From assembly GCA_024235635.1 (NCBI GenBank), contig JACKMA010000001.1, forward strand, positions 1,240,001-1,304,000: 64,000 bases of DNA, in the 5' to 3' direction. The DNA is from Zoogloeaceae bacterium. Lineage in GTDB: Bacteria > Pseudomonadota > Gammaproteobacteria > Burkholderiales > Rhodocyclaceae. Made by a program: the position numbers and the translations under genes. Below the pieces are notes generated by a model. That model saw only the letters and a list, made by a program, of their open reading frames with translations, was not told the origin of the DNA and made no database searches. Positions 10,231-18,823 of this stretch are shown here, piece by piece. Position 1 is the first letter of the stretch, and the number at the start of each line of letters is the position of its first letter.

Positions 10231-12006
10231 TCAGCGCCGTTCGACCCGGCGTCCGTCGGCATTTGGGCGCCCGGCGAACTTACGGTCGTACATCTCCCGG
10301 TCAGCGCGACGGACCAGCTCGTCGGCGGCCGTGCCGTCCTGCGGATAGAGCGCCATGCCGACCGCCCCACCGAAGCCGATGCGACTCAATGTGAGTTCGC
10401 GTTCACCGGCGTAGGGCGCCGACAGGGCCGCTTCGATCTCCGCCCTGACCCGCTTGACTTCGTCGGCGGTATCCACCGAGTCCAGCAGGACGACGAATTC
10501 GTCGCCGGCGTAGCGGGCCACCAGATCCCCGCTTCGCACCTGACCGGCAATGCGCTGGGCGACTTCCACCAGCACGCTGTCACCGGCATCGTGGCCCAGC
10601 GCGTCGTTGACCTGCTTGAAGTGATTGAGATCGACGAACAGCACGGCGAATCCGTCGCCCTTGCGCTCGCCCGCCTGCCGCTTGCCGATGCGGCGCTCGA
10701 GTTCGCGGGTGAAGGTCTCGCGATTGGCGAGCCCTGTCAGGCGATCGGTCCGCAGGCGATACTGCATCACCTCGAAGCTGCGGGCGAGATCGCCGATCTC
10801 GTCCTGCCGCTCGATCCCCAGCGGCGGCAGGCTCTCGCCATCACCGAGGCGCCGCGCCGCGTCGGCGACACGACGCAGGTCCTTCGCCACCCACTCCATC
10901 ACGCGCATCCCGATCACCAGCGCCAGCGCGGCGGCGATCAACCCCGCCGCGGCAATCAGCAGCAGATTGTCGCTGACGCCATGCATGAAGTCGCCGCGAG
11001 GCACCACGACGGCGGTGATCCAGTCGAGTCCGGCGTCGTCCTTGATGCGGTCGAACGCGATGTACACAGCGTCGCCGAGGGGGCCTTGCAGCGTGCGGGC
11101 GACCGGGCCTTCGAATTGCCCGCGGCTGGCGGCACCCGCCTCACGGATGACTTCATAGGCCCGCCGCACCAGCGGATCCTCGCTGTCCGCAGCATTGACC
11201 CTGGCGGACGTGCCGTCGGGCAGCGTGCGTACGCTGGCGCCGACCGTGGACGCGATCAGCAGGCCGTCCGGCTCGATGATGAAGGCAAGCCCGTTCTCGG
11301 AAATCTTCAGGCTGCCGACGAACTCGTTCAGGTCTTTGAGCGAGACGTCGGTCGCTACCACGCCGGCGAAGGCGCCATCCATGTCGAGCACCCGCCGGGC
11401 CCGGGTAGCGACGAGTTCGAAGGTGGTGAAATCGATGTACACCTCGGTCCAGGTATGGCTCGGTGCGGTCTGACCTGCCAGATACCAGGGGCGCTCGCGC
11501 GGGTTGTACACGCGCTTCTCGCGGGCGCTGAAATCGAGGTAGCCGTCAATGCCGATGAATCGGAAGATGGTCCGGGTGTCGCCGGCGGCCTCCTTGAAGC
11601 GCAATTCCGCCTCGTGTTCGGAGTGTCGGTACAGGCCGATGAACTGCCCCTGCTGATTGCCGTAATAGACGTAGTTGTTCGGATCACGATGCAGCGACGT
11701 GGCAATCCAGAACCGGGTGCGCAGTTCGTCAAGATCCGAGGTCAGGGACTGCGGCGCATGCACCCCTTCGGGAAAGGCGGCCTCGAGCACTGCGGCGGAG
11801 CCCACGATATGACGGTCGACCGCCTGGGCGATGCGGCCGACGATCTCCCTGAGGTGGGTGACCGAGACCGCATCCACGGCACGGCTGCCCGCGATGTAGG
11901 ACATCGCGCCGAGCGCCAGCGTGAGCACCAGCACCAGCACCACGTACGGTGCGGTCAACACCTGGCGCAGCGAATATCTCGAAGCGATGCGGCTCAAATG
12001 CCCCAT
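10231..12006 (-). CDS. Membrane diguanylate cyclase with Cache sensor, HAMP and GGDEF domains
   Basis: 591 residues. TM helix at about 17-40, a periplasmic Cache-type sensor region (about 45-310, with PRERPWYLAG and VVATDVSLKDLNEFV typical of dCACHE), a second TM at about 318-340, HAMP, then a GGDEF domain from about residue 405. The active site reads RYAGDEFVVLL, the AGDEF variant that is normally active, and five residues before it lies RSGD, matching the RxxD inhibitory site for c-di-GMP. It should therefore make c-di-GMP at the membrane in response to an extracytoplasmic ligand that cannot be identified here. Confidence 0.92.
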   Translation of the reverse strand: MGHLSRIASRYSLRQVLTAPYVVLVLVLTLALGAMSYIAGSRAVDAVSVTHLREIVGRIAQAVDRHIVGSAAVLEAAFPEGVHAPQSLTSDLDELRTRFWIATSLHRDPNNYVYYGNQQGQFIGLYRHSEHEAELRFKEAAGDTRTIFRFIGIDGYLDFSAREKRVYNPRERPWYLAGQTAPSHTWTEVYIDFTTFELVATRARRVLDMDGAFAGVVATDVSLKDLNEFVGSLKISENGLAFIIEPDGLLIASTVGASVRTLPDGTSARVNAADSEDPLVRRAYEVIREAGAASRGQFEGPVARTLQGPLGDAVYIAFDRIKDDAGLDWITAVVVPRGDFMHGVSDNLLLIAAAGLIAAALALVIGMRVMEWVAKDLRRVADAARRLGDGESLPPLGIERQDEIGDLARSFEVMQYRLRTDRLTGLANRETFTRELERRIGKRQAGERKGDGFAVLFVDLNHFKQVNDALGHDAGDSVLVEVAQRIAGQVRSGDLVARYAGDEFVVLLDSVDTADEVKRVRAEIEAALSAPYAGERELTLSRIGFGGAVGMALYPQDGTAADELVRRADREMYDRKFAGRPNADGRRVERR

Positions 12007-12255
12007 TGAAACAGCCCTCTCACGCCCGCCACGGTGCAGGCGGAGGCCCCTTCGCAGAGGGGTCGTCAGGGCCCCGCAACGACGCCGTATCGGCGGCCAC
12101 GGGGAGCGAAGTCCGCATGTGCGGTGGCAGAATTTTAACCGGGCATGGGCGCGTCGGAAAGAATGGGGGCAGCAATTTGCACGGGACTTGCGTACACTGG
12201 ATGCGTCCCCGTCCGCGGATCATCCACGGTCGGCACCGCAGCATAGGAGGCGACG

Positions 12256-12546
12256 ATGAACGAGCCACTGACCGGCACCGATGCGAACATCCACAGACTG
12301 ACCATGACCCCCCTGCTGAATCTCTGCGAGATGCAGCAGGATCTGATCAGGCTGAACGTAGCGGCCAGCGTCGAGTTCTCGAGACGCCTGATGGATCTCG
12401 TCGATACCCGCCTGGAATCCCGCTTTCCGAAGGCGCCGGCCCAGGTGATGGGCTTCTACCAGGACTGCGTCTCGCTCGCGTTCGCACCGTTGACGCTGTT
12501 GGCGGCGGCGAATCCGGTCGGTCAATTCGCCTGGCAAAAGTTCTAG
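12256..12546 (+). CDS. Small phasin-like hypothetical protein
   Basis: 96 residues preceded by a strong AGGAGGC ribosome site at about 12246-12252. It is predicted all-helical and amphipathic (LLNLCEMQQDLIRLNVAASVEFSRRLMDLVDTRLESRF), with a hydrophobic C-terminal stretch (SLAFAPLTLLAAANPVGQFAWQKF). The helix pattern recalls phasin-like polyhydroxyalkanoate granule proteins, but the similarity is by eye only. It is divergent from the diguanylate cyclase across 249 bases. Confidence 0.7.
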   Translation: MNEPLTGTDANIHRLTMTPLLNLCEMQQDLIRLNVAASVEFSRRLMDLVDTRLESRFPKAPAQVMGFYQDCVSLAFAPLTLLAAANPVGQFAWQKF

Positions 12547-12666
12547 TTCGACGCATGCGAAGCACATCCTGGCGCGAGGCCATGGCGTGACGGACCTCGC
12601 CGGGTCAGCCGCGGCGGCCTGTCCCGTCGCATGACGATCGAACGCCGGATCGCCCCATGACTGGGC

Positions 12667-12691
12667 GCGGCGCACCGCAATGGTGCGCCGC
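12667..12691. promoter_or_regulatory. NtrC-type enhancer site (perfect palindrome) upstream of nasA
   Basis: Ten-base arms flank GCAAT. The core CGCACC-GCAAT-GGTGCG fits the NtrC consensus TGCACY-N5-RGTGCA, centred about 97 bases upstream of the inferred nasA transcription start, a usual enhancer distance. It could alternatively be the terminator hairpin of the small gene at 12256-12546, although the nearest T run (12699-12702) is 7 bases away. The two readings are not exclusive. Confidence 0.7.
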
Positions 12692-12748
12692 ACACACCGT
12701 TTTCTCGGACCAGAGGCCGTTCGGCGCCGGCTGAGGCTTCGACGACCG

Positions 12749-12765
12749 TTGGCATGTCGCTTGCT
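12749..12765 (+). promoter_or_regulatory. Sigma-54 (-24/-12) promoter of nasA
   Basis: TTGGCATGTCGCTTGCT matches YTGGCACGRNNNTTGCW, with the invariant GG and GC separated by 10 bases. The inferred start is near 12776, leaving a leader of only about 20 bases before ATG 12796. Together with the NtrC-type site at 12667-12691 this indicates nitrogen-limitation control. Confidence 0.8.
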
Positions 12766-12795
12766 CCAGGCCCAGACCGAAGGGAGCAAGCCGAC

Positions 12796-15510
12796 ATGTC
12801 CGAAACCCGATCCACCTGTTGCTACTGCGGCGTCGGTTGCGGCGTCATCATCGAACACGACGAAGGCCGCATCACCGGTGTGCGCGGCGACCCCGAGCAT
12901 CCGGCCAATTTCGGCCGGCTGTGCACCAAGGGGTCGACGCTGCACCTGACCGCGAGCGAAGACGTCCTCGATGCCCGTGCGCTCTACCCGGAACTGCGCG
13001 CGAGCCGCGACCAAGTCCGCAACCGGGTGTCGTGGGACCAGGCCCTCGACCACGCGGCCCGGCGCTTCGCCGCGATCATCGCGTCCCACGGCGCCGACGC
13101 GGTCGCCTTCTACGGCGCGGGCCAGTGGTTGACCGAGGACTACTACGTCTTCAACAAGCTCGCCAAGGGTCTCGTCGGCACCAACAACATCGACACCAAT
13201 TCGCGGCTGTGCATGTCGAGCGCGGTCGCCGGCTACAAGCTTTCGCTCGGCGTCGATGCCCCGCCGGCCTGCTACGACGACATCGATCACACCGACTGCC
13301 TGTTCATCGCCGGCAGCAATACCGCCTACGCCCATCCGATCGTCTTCCGCCGCATCGAGGACGCCCGTGCCGCGCGGCCCGACATGAAGCTGGTGGTGGT
13401 CGATCCGCGCCGTACCGACACCGCGGAGGTGGCCGACCTGCACCTGCCGATCCTGCCCGGAACCGATATCGCGCTGTTCAATGCGATGCTCCACCTGATG
13501 CTTTGGGAAGGCTGGGTCGATCGCGACTACATCGCGAACCATACCGAGGGCTTCGACGCCGTCAAGCGGGTGGTGCGCGAGTACACGCCGACGATGGCCG
13601 CGAGCATCTGCGGCATCCCGGCCAAGGACATCGAGCAGGCTGCCGAATGGTTTGCCGGCGCCGACGCCACCCTGTCGATGTATTGCCAGGGGCTGAACCA
13701 GTACCGCTTCGGCAGCCACAACAACTCGGCGCTGATCAATCTCCACCTGGCCACCGCCCAGATCGGTCGTCCGGGTGCCGGCCCGCTGTCGCTGACCGGG
13801 CAACCGAACGCGATGGGGGGGCGCGAAGTCGGCGGCCTGGCCAATCTGCTGCCCGGCCACCGCGACATGACCGCTGCCGACGACCGGGCAGAGGTGGCCC
13901 GGCTGTGGGGCATCGACTCGGTCCCGGCGGAGCCGGGACGCAGCGCGGTGGATCTGTTCAAGGCGCTCGACAGCGGCGAGATCAAGGCCGTGTGGATCGC
14001 CTGCACCAACCCCGCGCAGTCGATGCCCGACCAGGCACTGGTGCAGCGCGCCCTCGCAAAGGCAGAATTCGTCGTCGTCCAGGAGGCCTTCGCCAGCACC
14101 GAGACCTGCGCATTCGCCGACCTTCTGCTGCCGGCCAGCACATGGGGCGAGAAGGAAGGCACCGTCACCAACTCCGAACGACGCATCACCCGCGTCCGCG
14201 CCGCGGTGCCCGCCCCCGGCGAGGCCCGCGCCGACTGGGAAATCGGTGTCGACTTCGCCCGCCGCCTGGGCACCGCTCTCGGTCGCGGCGAAGATGCCGC
14301 ACGGCTGTTCCCGTACGACAACGCGGAATCGGTCTGGAACGAGCATCGCGACACCACCCTCGGCCGCGACCTCGACATCGGTGGACTGAGCTATGCCCTG
14401 CTCGAGCAGGAGGGTCCGCAACAGTGGCCATTCCCGCGTGGCGCGTCCGGTGGCCAGCCAAGGCTCTACGAGGACGGCCGCTTTCCGACGCCGAGCGGTC
14501 GCGCCCGATTCGTCATCTGCGAGCATCAGGTCACCGCCGAAGCCACCAGCAGCCGCTATCCCCTGCATCTGATCACCGGCCGCCTGCGCGACCAGTGGCA
14601 CGGCATGAGCCGCACCGGACAGGTTGCGCGCCTGTACAGCCACGAGCCGGAACCGATGCTGCACATGCATCCGGACGACCTCGCGCGCCGCGGTCTCGGC
14701 GACGGCGACCTGGTGCGCATCAAGTCACGCCGCGGCCAGGCCGCGCTCAAGGTCCTGGCGACCACCACGGTACGTCCCGGCCAGTGCTTCGCGCCGATGC
14801 ACTGGGGCGCGAACGCGATGGGCGGTCTCGGCATCAATGCTCTGACCGCCAGCACCTACGATCCGATCTCGCGCCAGCCCGAACTCAAGCACGCGACGGT
14901 CCAGGTGGAACGACTGGCAAGCGGTCCCGCGGTGGTGGCGATGTATCGTGCCGGCGCACGCCAGGACAGCCCCCTCGCGACGCTGGCGCGCCTTCGCCCG
15001 CTGCTCGCCGGACAGCCCTACGCCAGCCTGACGCTGGCCGGCCGTGATGACGCCGTGGTGGTGCTCAAGCTGTTCGGCGAACCGCTGACCGAGTCCGCGC
15101 TGGCGACGCTCGATGCCGCGATCGGGCTCGATAGCGACGAACTGGTGCTGCGCTACCAGGACAGCCGGCGCCAGGTCGCCAAGCGCGCCCTGCTGGACGG
15201 AGAAACCCTGGTGGCGATCCGGCTCGCCGGCGAGACGCGGGCCGCCGACTGGCTCGCGGACGTGATCACTGCCGGCCGGCCGGCCGGTGAATTGCGACGC
15301 TGGCTGTTTGCACCGCTGACCCAGCCGCCGGCCGGTCAGGCCGCGCGGGGCAAGGTGATCTGCAACTGCTTCGACGTTGCCGAGGGCGAAATTCTTGCAG
15401 CGCTGGCGCAGGGCGAGACGATGGATGCACTGCAGCAGCGCACCGGCTGCGGCACCAACTGTGGTTCGTGCCTGCCCGAGTTGAAGCGCCTCACCACCCA
15501 GGTTGGATGA
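12796..15510 (+). CDS. nasA: Assimilatory nitrate reductase catalytic subunit with C-terminal BFD-like [2Fe-2S] domain
   Basis: 904 residues, cytoplasmic molybdoenzyme reducing nitrate to nitrite. The N-terminus has the [4Fe-4S] ligands CCYCGVGCGV and, further on, LCTKG. The Mo-bis-MGD domains follow (SRLCMSSAVAGYKLSLG, GLNQYRFGSHNN, TNPAQSMPDQ, and the C-terminal molydopterin-binding domain around HLITGRLRDQWHGMSRTG). Residues about 850-904 (CNCFDVAEGEI and CGTNCGSC) form a BFD-like [2Fe-2S] domain, as in Klebsiella-type NasA, which receives electrons from a separate reductase not found in this window. There is no twin-arginine signal, which excludes NapA. ATG 12796 follows AAGGGAG. Promoter elements are described at 12667 and 12749. 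Confidence 0.96.
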   Translation: MSETRSTCCYCGVGCGVIIEHDEGRITGVRGDPEHPANFGRLCTKGSTLHLTASEDVLDARALYPELRASRDQVRNRVSWDQALDHAARRFAAIIASHGADAVAFYGAGQWLTEDYYVFNKLAKGLVGTNNIDTNSRLCMSSAVAGYKLSLGVDAPPACYDDIDHTDCLFIAGSNTAYAHPIVFRRIEDARAARPDMKLVVVDPRRTDTAEVADLHLPILPGTDIALFNAMLHLMLWEGWVDRDYIANHTEGFDAVKRVVREYTPTMAASICGIPAKDIEQAAEWFAGADATLSMYCQGLNQYRFGSHNNSALINLHLATAQIGRPGAGPLSLTGQPNAMGGREVGGLANLLPGHRDMTAADDRAEVARLWGIDSVPAEPGRSAVDLFKALDSGEIKAVWIACTNPAQSMPDQALVQRALAKAEFVVVQEAFASTETCAFADLLLPASTWGEKEGTVTNSERRITRVRAAVPAPGEARADWEIGVDFARRLGTALGRGEDAARLFPYDNAESVWNEHRDTTLGRDLDIGGLSYALLEQEGPQQWPFPRGASGGQPRLYEDGRFPTPSGRARFVICEHQVTAEATSSRYPLHLITGRLRDQWHGMSRTGQVARLYSHEPEPMLHMHPDDLARRGLGDGDLVRIKSRRGQAALKVLATTTVRPGQCFAPMHWGANAMGGLGINALTASTYDPISRQPELKHATVQVERLASGPAVVAMYRAGARQDSPLATLARLRPLLAGQPYASLTLAGRDDAVVVLKLFGEPLTESALATLDAAIGLDSDELVLRYQDSRRQVAKRALLDGETLVAIRLAGETRAADWLADVITAGRPAGELRRWLFAPLTQPPAGQAARGKVICNCFDVAEGEILAALAQGETMDALQQRTGCGTNCGSCLPELKRLTTQVG

Positions 15511-15535
15511 CGCGAGGCTGCAAGATGGGGCATGG

Positions 15536-15552
15536 CTCCCCGAAATGGTGCA
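15536..15552. promoter_or_regulatory. Possible degenerate NtrC half-palindrome upstream of nirB
   Basis: A perfect right half-site GGTGCA (15547-15552) is paired at N5 spacing with a poor left half. It is centred about 107 bases upstream of the inferred nirB start. Only one half is convincing. Confidence 0.35.
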
Positions 15553-15624
15553 TCGCACTAAAGCCAGCCCGGACGCCGTTTCGCGAATCCCCAGTGAAAT
15601 GCCGCGATTCGGCAAGCCGGGCAG

Positions 15625-15641
15625 CTGGCACGCAAGCTGCT
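15625..15641 (+). promoter_or_regulatory. Sigma-54 (-24/-12) promoter of nirB
   Basis: CTGGCACGCAAGCTGCT has a perfect -24 element (CTGGCACG) and a CTGC -12 element with GG-N10-GC spacing. The inferred start is near 15652, giving a 177-base leader before nirB. nirB therefore has its own promoter separate from nasA. Confidence 0.8.
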
Positions 15642-15651
15642 TGGATTGAAC

Positions 15652-15828
15652 TGGAACCACTGTCGGCCGGGCAACGAACGCCCGCCCCCGGTGACAAGCG
15701 AAAAGTTCGCTGACGCAGTTCGACACCGGGCAATGTCGCCCGGCGTCACCAGGATCGACGACGATCCCTGCCGCGGCATGAATCGACGACCCGTTCTTGC
15801 GGCGGGTCTCTGTTGCGAGGGATTCAAT
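15652..15828 (+). promoter_or_regulatory. Structured nirB leader, candidate antitermination/attenuation RNA
   Basis: Noncoding leader with five stem-loops: CGGGC/GCCCG (15668-15684, 7-base loop), AGCGAA/TTCGCT (15697-15711), CCGGGC/GCCCGG (15726-15743) with a six-base loop AATGTC, GGATCG/CGATCC (15752-15767) and GACCCG/CGGGTC (15788-15808). GGTGAC (15690-15695) can also pair with GTCACC (15745-15750), competing with the third hairpin's outer stem. The hexaloop with A at position 1 and G at 4 matches what is reported for ANTAR (NasR/NasT) target hairpins. A U-tract after the last stem is weak, so termination is less obvious than in the nrtA leader at 56446-56523. Confidence 0.55.
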
Positions 15829-18270
15829 ATGCGAAAGCTCAAGTTGGTCATGGTTGGCAACGGCATGGCGGGCATGCGCACGCTGGAAGAGTTGCTCAAG
15901 CTGGCGCCGGACATGTACGAAGTCACGGTGTTCGGTGCCGAACCCCACCCCAACTACAACCGCATCCTGCTATCGCCGGTGCTGGCCGGCGAAATGACGA
16001 TCCAGGACATCATCCTGAACGATCGCCAGTGGTACATCGACAACGGCATCGAACTGCATCTGGGCAACCGGATCACCCGCATCGACCGCCGGGCGCGCAA
16101 GGTCATCGCCGAGGACGGTACCGAGCGCGAATACGACCGCCTGCTGATGGCCACCGGTTCGAACCCCTTCATTCTGCCGATCCCCGGCAAGGATCTGCCC
16201 GGTGTCATCGGCTATCGTGACATTGCCGATACCGATGCGATGATCGCCGCCGCCGCCGAGCACAAGCACGCGGTCGTCATCGGCGCCGGCCTGCTCGGCC
16301 TCGAGGCCGCCAACGGCCTCGCGCTGCGCGGCATGGACGTCACCGTCGTCCATATCGCCGACTGGATCATGGAGCGCCAGCTCGACAAGACCGCGGCCGA
16401 CATGCTGAAGATGTCCCTCGAGGAAAAGGGGCTCACCTTCAAGCTGCAGGCCCAGACCGCGGAACTGGTGGCCGGAGAGTCGGGCCGCGTGGCTGCCGTC
16501 AAATTCAAGGACGGCAGTTCCATCCCCGCCGACCTGGTGGTGATGGCTGCCGGTATCCGCCCGAACACCGGGCTGGCCGAGTCGGCCGGGCTGCACTGCG
16601 AGCGTGGCATCGTCGTCAATGACACGATGCAGACCTACGACCCGCGGGTCTATGCCGTCGGCGAATGCGCCAACCACCGAGGCATCGCCTACGGTCTGGT
16701 CGCCCCGCTGTTCGAGCAGGCCAAGGTCTGCGCCAACCACCTGGCGATGTTCGGCATCGGCCTGTATCGCGGTTCGGTGACCTCGACCAAGCTCAAGGTC
16801 ACCGGAATCGACGTGTTCTCCGCGGGCAATTTCTCCGGCGGCGAGGGCACCGAGGACATCGTGCTGCACGATCCCGGCGCAGGCGTCTACAAGCGGGTCG
16901 TGCTGAAGGACGACGCGATCGTCGGCGCCGTGATGTACGGCGACACCAAGGACGGCGCCTGGTACTTTCAGATGCTGAAGGATCGTCAGAACGTCGCCGA
17001 GATCCGCGACCACCTGCTGTTCGGCAACAGCCACCTGGGCGATACCGGCCACAAGGGCAACGACCTCGCCGCCAGCATGCCGGACGAGGCCGAGGTGTGC
17101 GGCTGCAACGGCGTGTGCAAGGGCACCATCGTCAAGGCGATCAAGGAAAAGGGCCTATTCTCGCTCGACGACGTGCGCAAGCACACCAAGGCGTCGAGTT
17201 CCTGCGGTTCCTGCACCGGTCTGGTCGAGCAGATCCTCGCCTCCACCGTCGGCGGCGCCTACGAGCCGGCCGACTCCAAGGACAAGGCGGTATGCGCCTG
17301 TACCGACCGTTCCCACGGCGAAGTGCGCAAGGCGATCCGCGACCATCGACTGCTGTCGGTGCAGCAGGCGATCGACTTCCTCGACTGGAAGACGCCCAAT
17401 GGCTGCGCGTCGTGCCGCCCTGCGCTCAACTACTACTGCATTTCCACCTGGCCGCACGAGGCGCTCGACGACCCGCAGAGCCGCTTCATCAACGAGCGCG
17501 CCCATGCCAACATCCAGAAGGACGGCACCTATTCGGTGGTGCCGCGGATGTGGGGCGGTCTGACCACGCCGGACGAACTGCGTGCGATCGCCAACGCCGC
17601 CGAGAAGTACCAGGTGCCGACCGTCAAGGTCACCGGCGGCCAGCGCATCGACCTGCTCGGCGTCAAGAAGGAGGACCTGCCGTTGATCTGGCACGACCTC
17701 GGCCAGGCCGGCATGGTGTCGGGCCACGCCTACGGCAAGTCGATCCGCACAGTTAAGACCTGTGTCGGCGCCGAGCATTGCCGCTTCGGTACCCAGTTGT
17801 CGATGAGCCTCGGCGTCAAGCTCGAAAAAATGCTGTTCGGCATGTGGTCGCCGCACAAGGTCAAGCTCGCGGTCTCGGGCTGCCCGCGCAATTGCGCCGA
17901 AGCCGGCATCAAGGACGTCGGCATCATCGGCGTCGATTCGGGCTACGAAATCTACGTCGCCGGCAACGGCGGCATCAAGACCGATGTGGCTCAGTTCTTC
18001 AGCAAGGCGAAGACCGAAGAGGAGGTCATGGAGATCTCCGGCGCCTTCCTCCAGCTCTACCGCGAGGAGGGCTACTACCTCGAGCGCACCGTCCATTACA
18101 TCGGGCGTGTCGGCCTCGACCACGTCAAGAAGCTGGTCCTCGACGACGCCGACAATCGCAAGGCCCTGTACGAGCGCCTGCTCTACGCGCTGCAGGACTA
18201 CGCCGATCCGTGGCAGGAGCGGGCCGAGCAGCCCGATCTGCGCCGCGCCTTCGAACCGCTGACGGTCTGA
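15829..18270 (+). CDS. nirB: NADH-dependent assimilatory nitrite reductase large subunit
   Basis: 813 residues from ATG 15829 (MRKLKLVMVGNGMAG). It reduces nitrite to ammonium in the cytoplasm with NADH. In order: FAD-binding fold (VMVGNGMAGMRTLEEL), NAD-binding fold (VVIGAGLLGLEAANGLALRG), two BFD-type [2Fe-2S] modules (CGCNGVCKGTIVKAI with SCGSC, then CACTD with CASC), ferredoxin-like half domains, and the siroheme-[4Fe-4S] site TCVGAEHCRFGTQ with SGCPRNCAEAGIKDVG. Length and all cofactor motifs are complete. The long open frame from 15646 includes the leader and is not used. A 30-codon ORF and nirD follow. Confidence 0.97.
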   Translation: MRKLKLVMVGNGMAGMRTLEELLKLAPDMYEVTVFGAEPHPNYNRILLSPVLAGEMTIQDIILNDRQWYIDNGIELHLGNRITRIDRRARKVIAEDGTEREYDRLLMATGSNPFILPIPGKDLPGVIGYRDIADTDAMIAAAAEHKHAVVIGAGLLGLEAANGLALRGMDVTVVHIADWIMERQLDKTAADMLKMSLEEKGLTFKLQAQTAELVAGESGRVAAVKFKDGSSIPADLVVMAAGIRPNTGLAESAGLHCERGIVVNDTMQTYDPRVYAVGECANHRGIAYGLVAPLFEQAKVCANHLAMFGIGLYRGSVTSTKLKVTGIDVFSAGNFSGGEGTEDIVLHDPGAGVYKRVVLKDDAIVGAVMYGDTKDGAWYFQMLKDRQNVAEIRDHLLFGNSHLGDTGHKGNDLAASMPDEAEVCGCNGVCKGTIVKAIKEKGLFSLDDVRKHTKASSSCGSCTGLVEQILASTVGGAYEPADSKDKAVCACTDRSHGEVRKAIRDHRLLSVQQAIDFLDWKTPNGCASCRPALNYYCISTWPHEALDDPQSRFINERAHANIQKDGTYSVVPRMWGGLTTPDELRAIANAAEKYQVPTVKVTGGQRIDLLGVKKEDLPLIWHDLGQAGMVSGHAYGKSIRTVKTCVGAEHCRFGTQLSMSLGVKLEKMLFGMWSPHKVKLAVSGCPRNCAEAGIKDVGIIGVDSGYEIYVAGNGGIKTDVAQFFSKAKTEEEVMEISGAFLQLYREEGYYLERTVHYIGRVGLDHVKKLVLDDADNRKALYERLLYALQDYADPWQERAEQPDLRRAFEPLTV

Positions 18271-18280
18271 GGAGATTGCC

Positions 18281-18373
18281 ATGAGCGAATGGGAAGACTG
18301 GGGCATCACCCCGCGCCGCGAGCCGGACAATTCCGACGAAATCCGCCTGAATCCTCGCATCGGGGAGGCCTGA
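18281..18373 (+). CDS. 30-residue ORF between nirB and nirD
   Basis: ATG 18281 is preceded by GAGGAG and ends at TGA 18371-18373, one base before the nirD ATG at 18375. The peptide starts MSEWEDWGITPRREPDNSDE and is acidic and Trp/Pro/Arg-rich, with no TM segment. Good ribosome site, correct spacing to both neighbours and close packing suggest it is translated, possibly coupling nirB to nirD translation or acting as a small accessory peptide. No family is recognised. It could be a non-functional leader, but the operon-style spacing argues for expression. Confidence 0.5.
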   Translation: MSEWEDWGITPRREPDNSDEIRLNPRIGEA

Positions 18374-18374
18374 G

Positions 18375-18716
18375 ATGGACGCAACAATGACCGACACCGA
18401 AATCGAATGGAAACGCCTGTGCCCGCTCGACGAGATCCCGCAGCTCGGATCGCGCGTCGTCAAGGGCACCCGCCACGGTGACATCGCGGTGTTTCGCACC
18501 GCCGACGACCAGGTGTTCGCGCTGCACGACAAGTGCCCGCACAAGGGTGGCCCGCTGTCGCAGGGCATCGTCCATGGATCGAGCGTCACCTGCCCGTTGC
18601 ACAACTGGAAGATCCAGTTCGAAGACGGCCAGGCGGTGGCGCCGGACGAAGGCTGCGCACGGAAGTTCGCGGCCCGCGTGGACCAGGGCGTGGTCTTCCT
18701 CCAGATCCAGCCCTGA
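18375..18716 (+). CDS. nirD: Nitrite reductase small subunit, Rieske type
   Basis: 113 residues. A Rieske-like [2Fe-2S] domain is shown by CPHKGGPLSQG and CPLHNWKIQFEDG, with CxH-x15-CxxH ligands. NirD is the small partner of NirB. Start could be ATG 18375 or 18387 (MTDTEIEWKRLCPL); neither changes the domain. It is separated by one base from the small ORF upstream and by 107 bases from the transporter downstream. Confidence 0.95.
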   Translation: MDATMTDTEIEWKRLCPLDEIPQLGSRVVKGTRHGDIAVFRTADDQVFALHDKCPHKGGPLSQGIVHGSSVTCPLHNWKIQFEDGQAVAPDEGCARKFAARVDQGVVFLQIQP

Positions 18717-18823
18717 CGACAGCCTGATTCAGCCGCCGTTGAGGCAGCCGCACCGTGGCCCCATGGCCGCGGGAGCGGCGTGCGTCCGGACGCCCCGATT
18801 TCAAGCCTCCGAGGAAATTCGAC

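Noticed and set aside
10210..12009. 599-codon plus-strand ORF over the diguanylate cyclase
   Set aside because: The minus strand has Cache, HAMP and AGDEF motifs; the plus frame is a mirror shadow.
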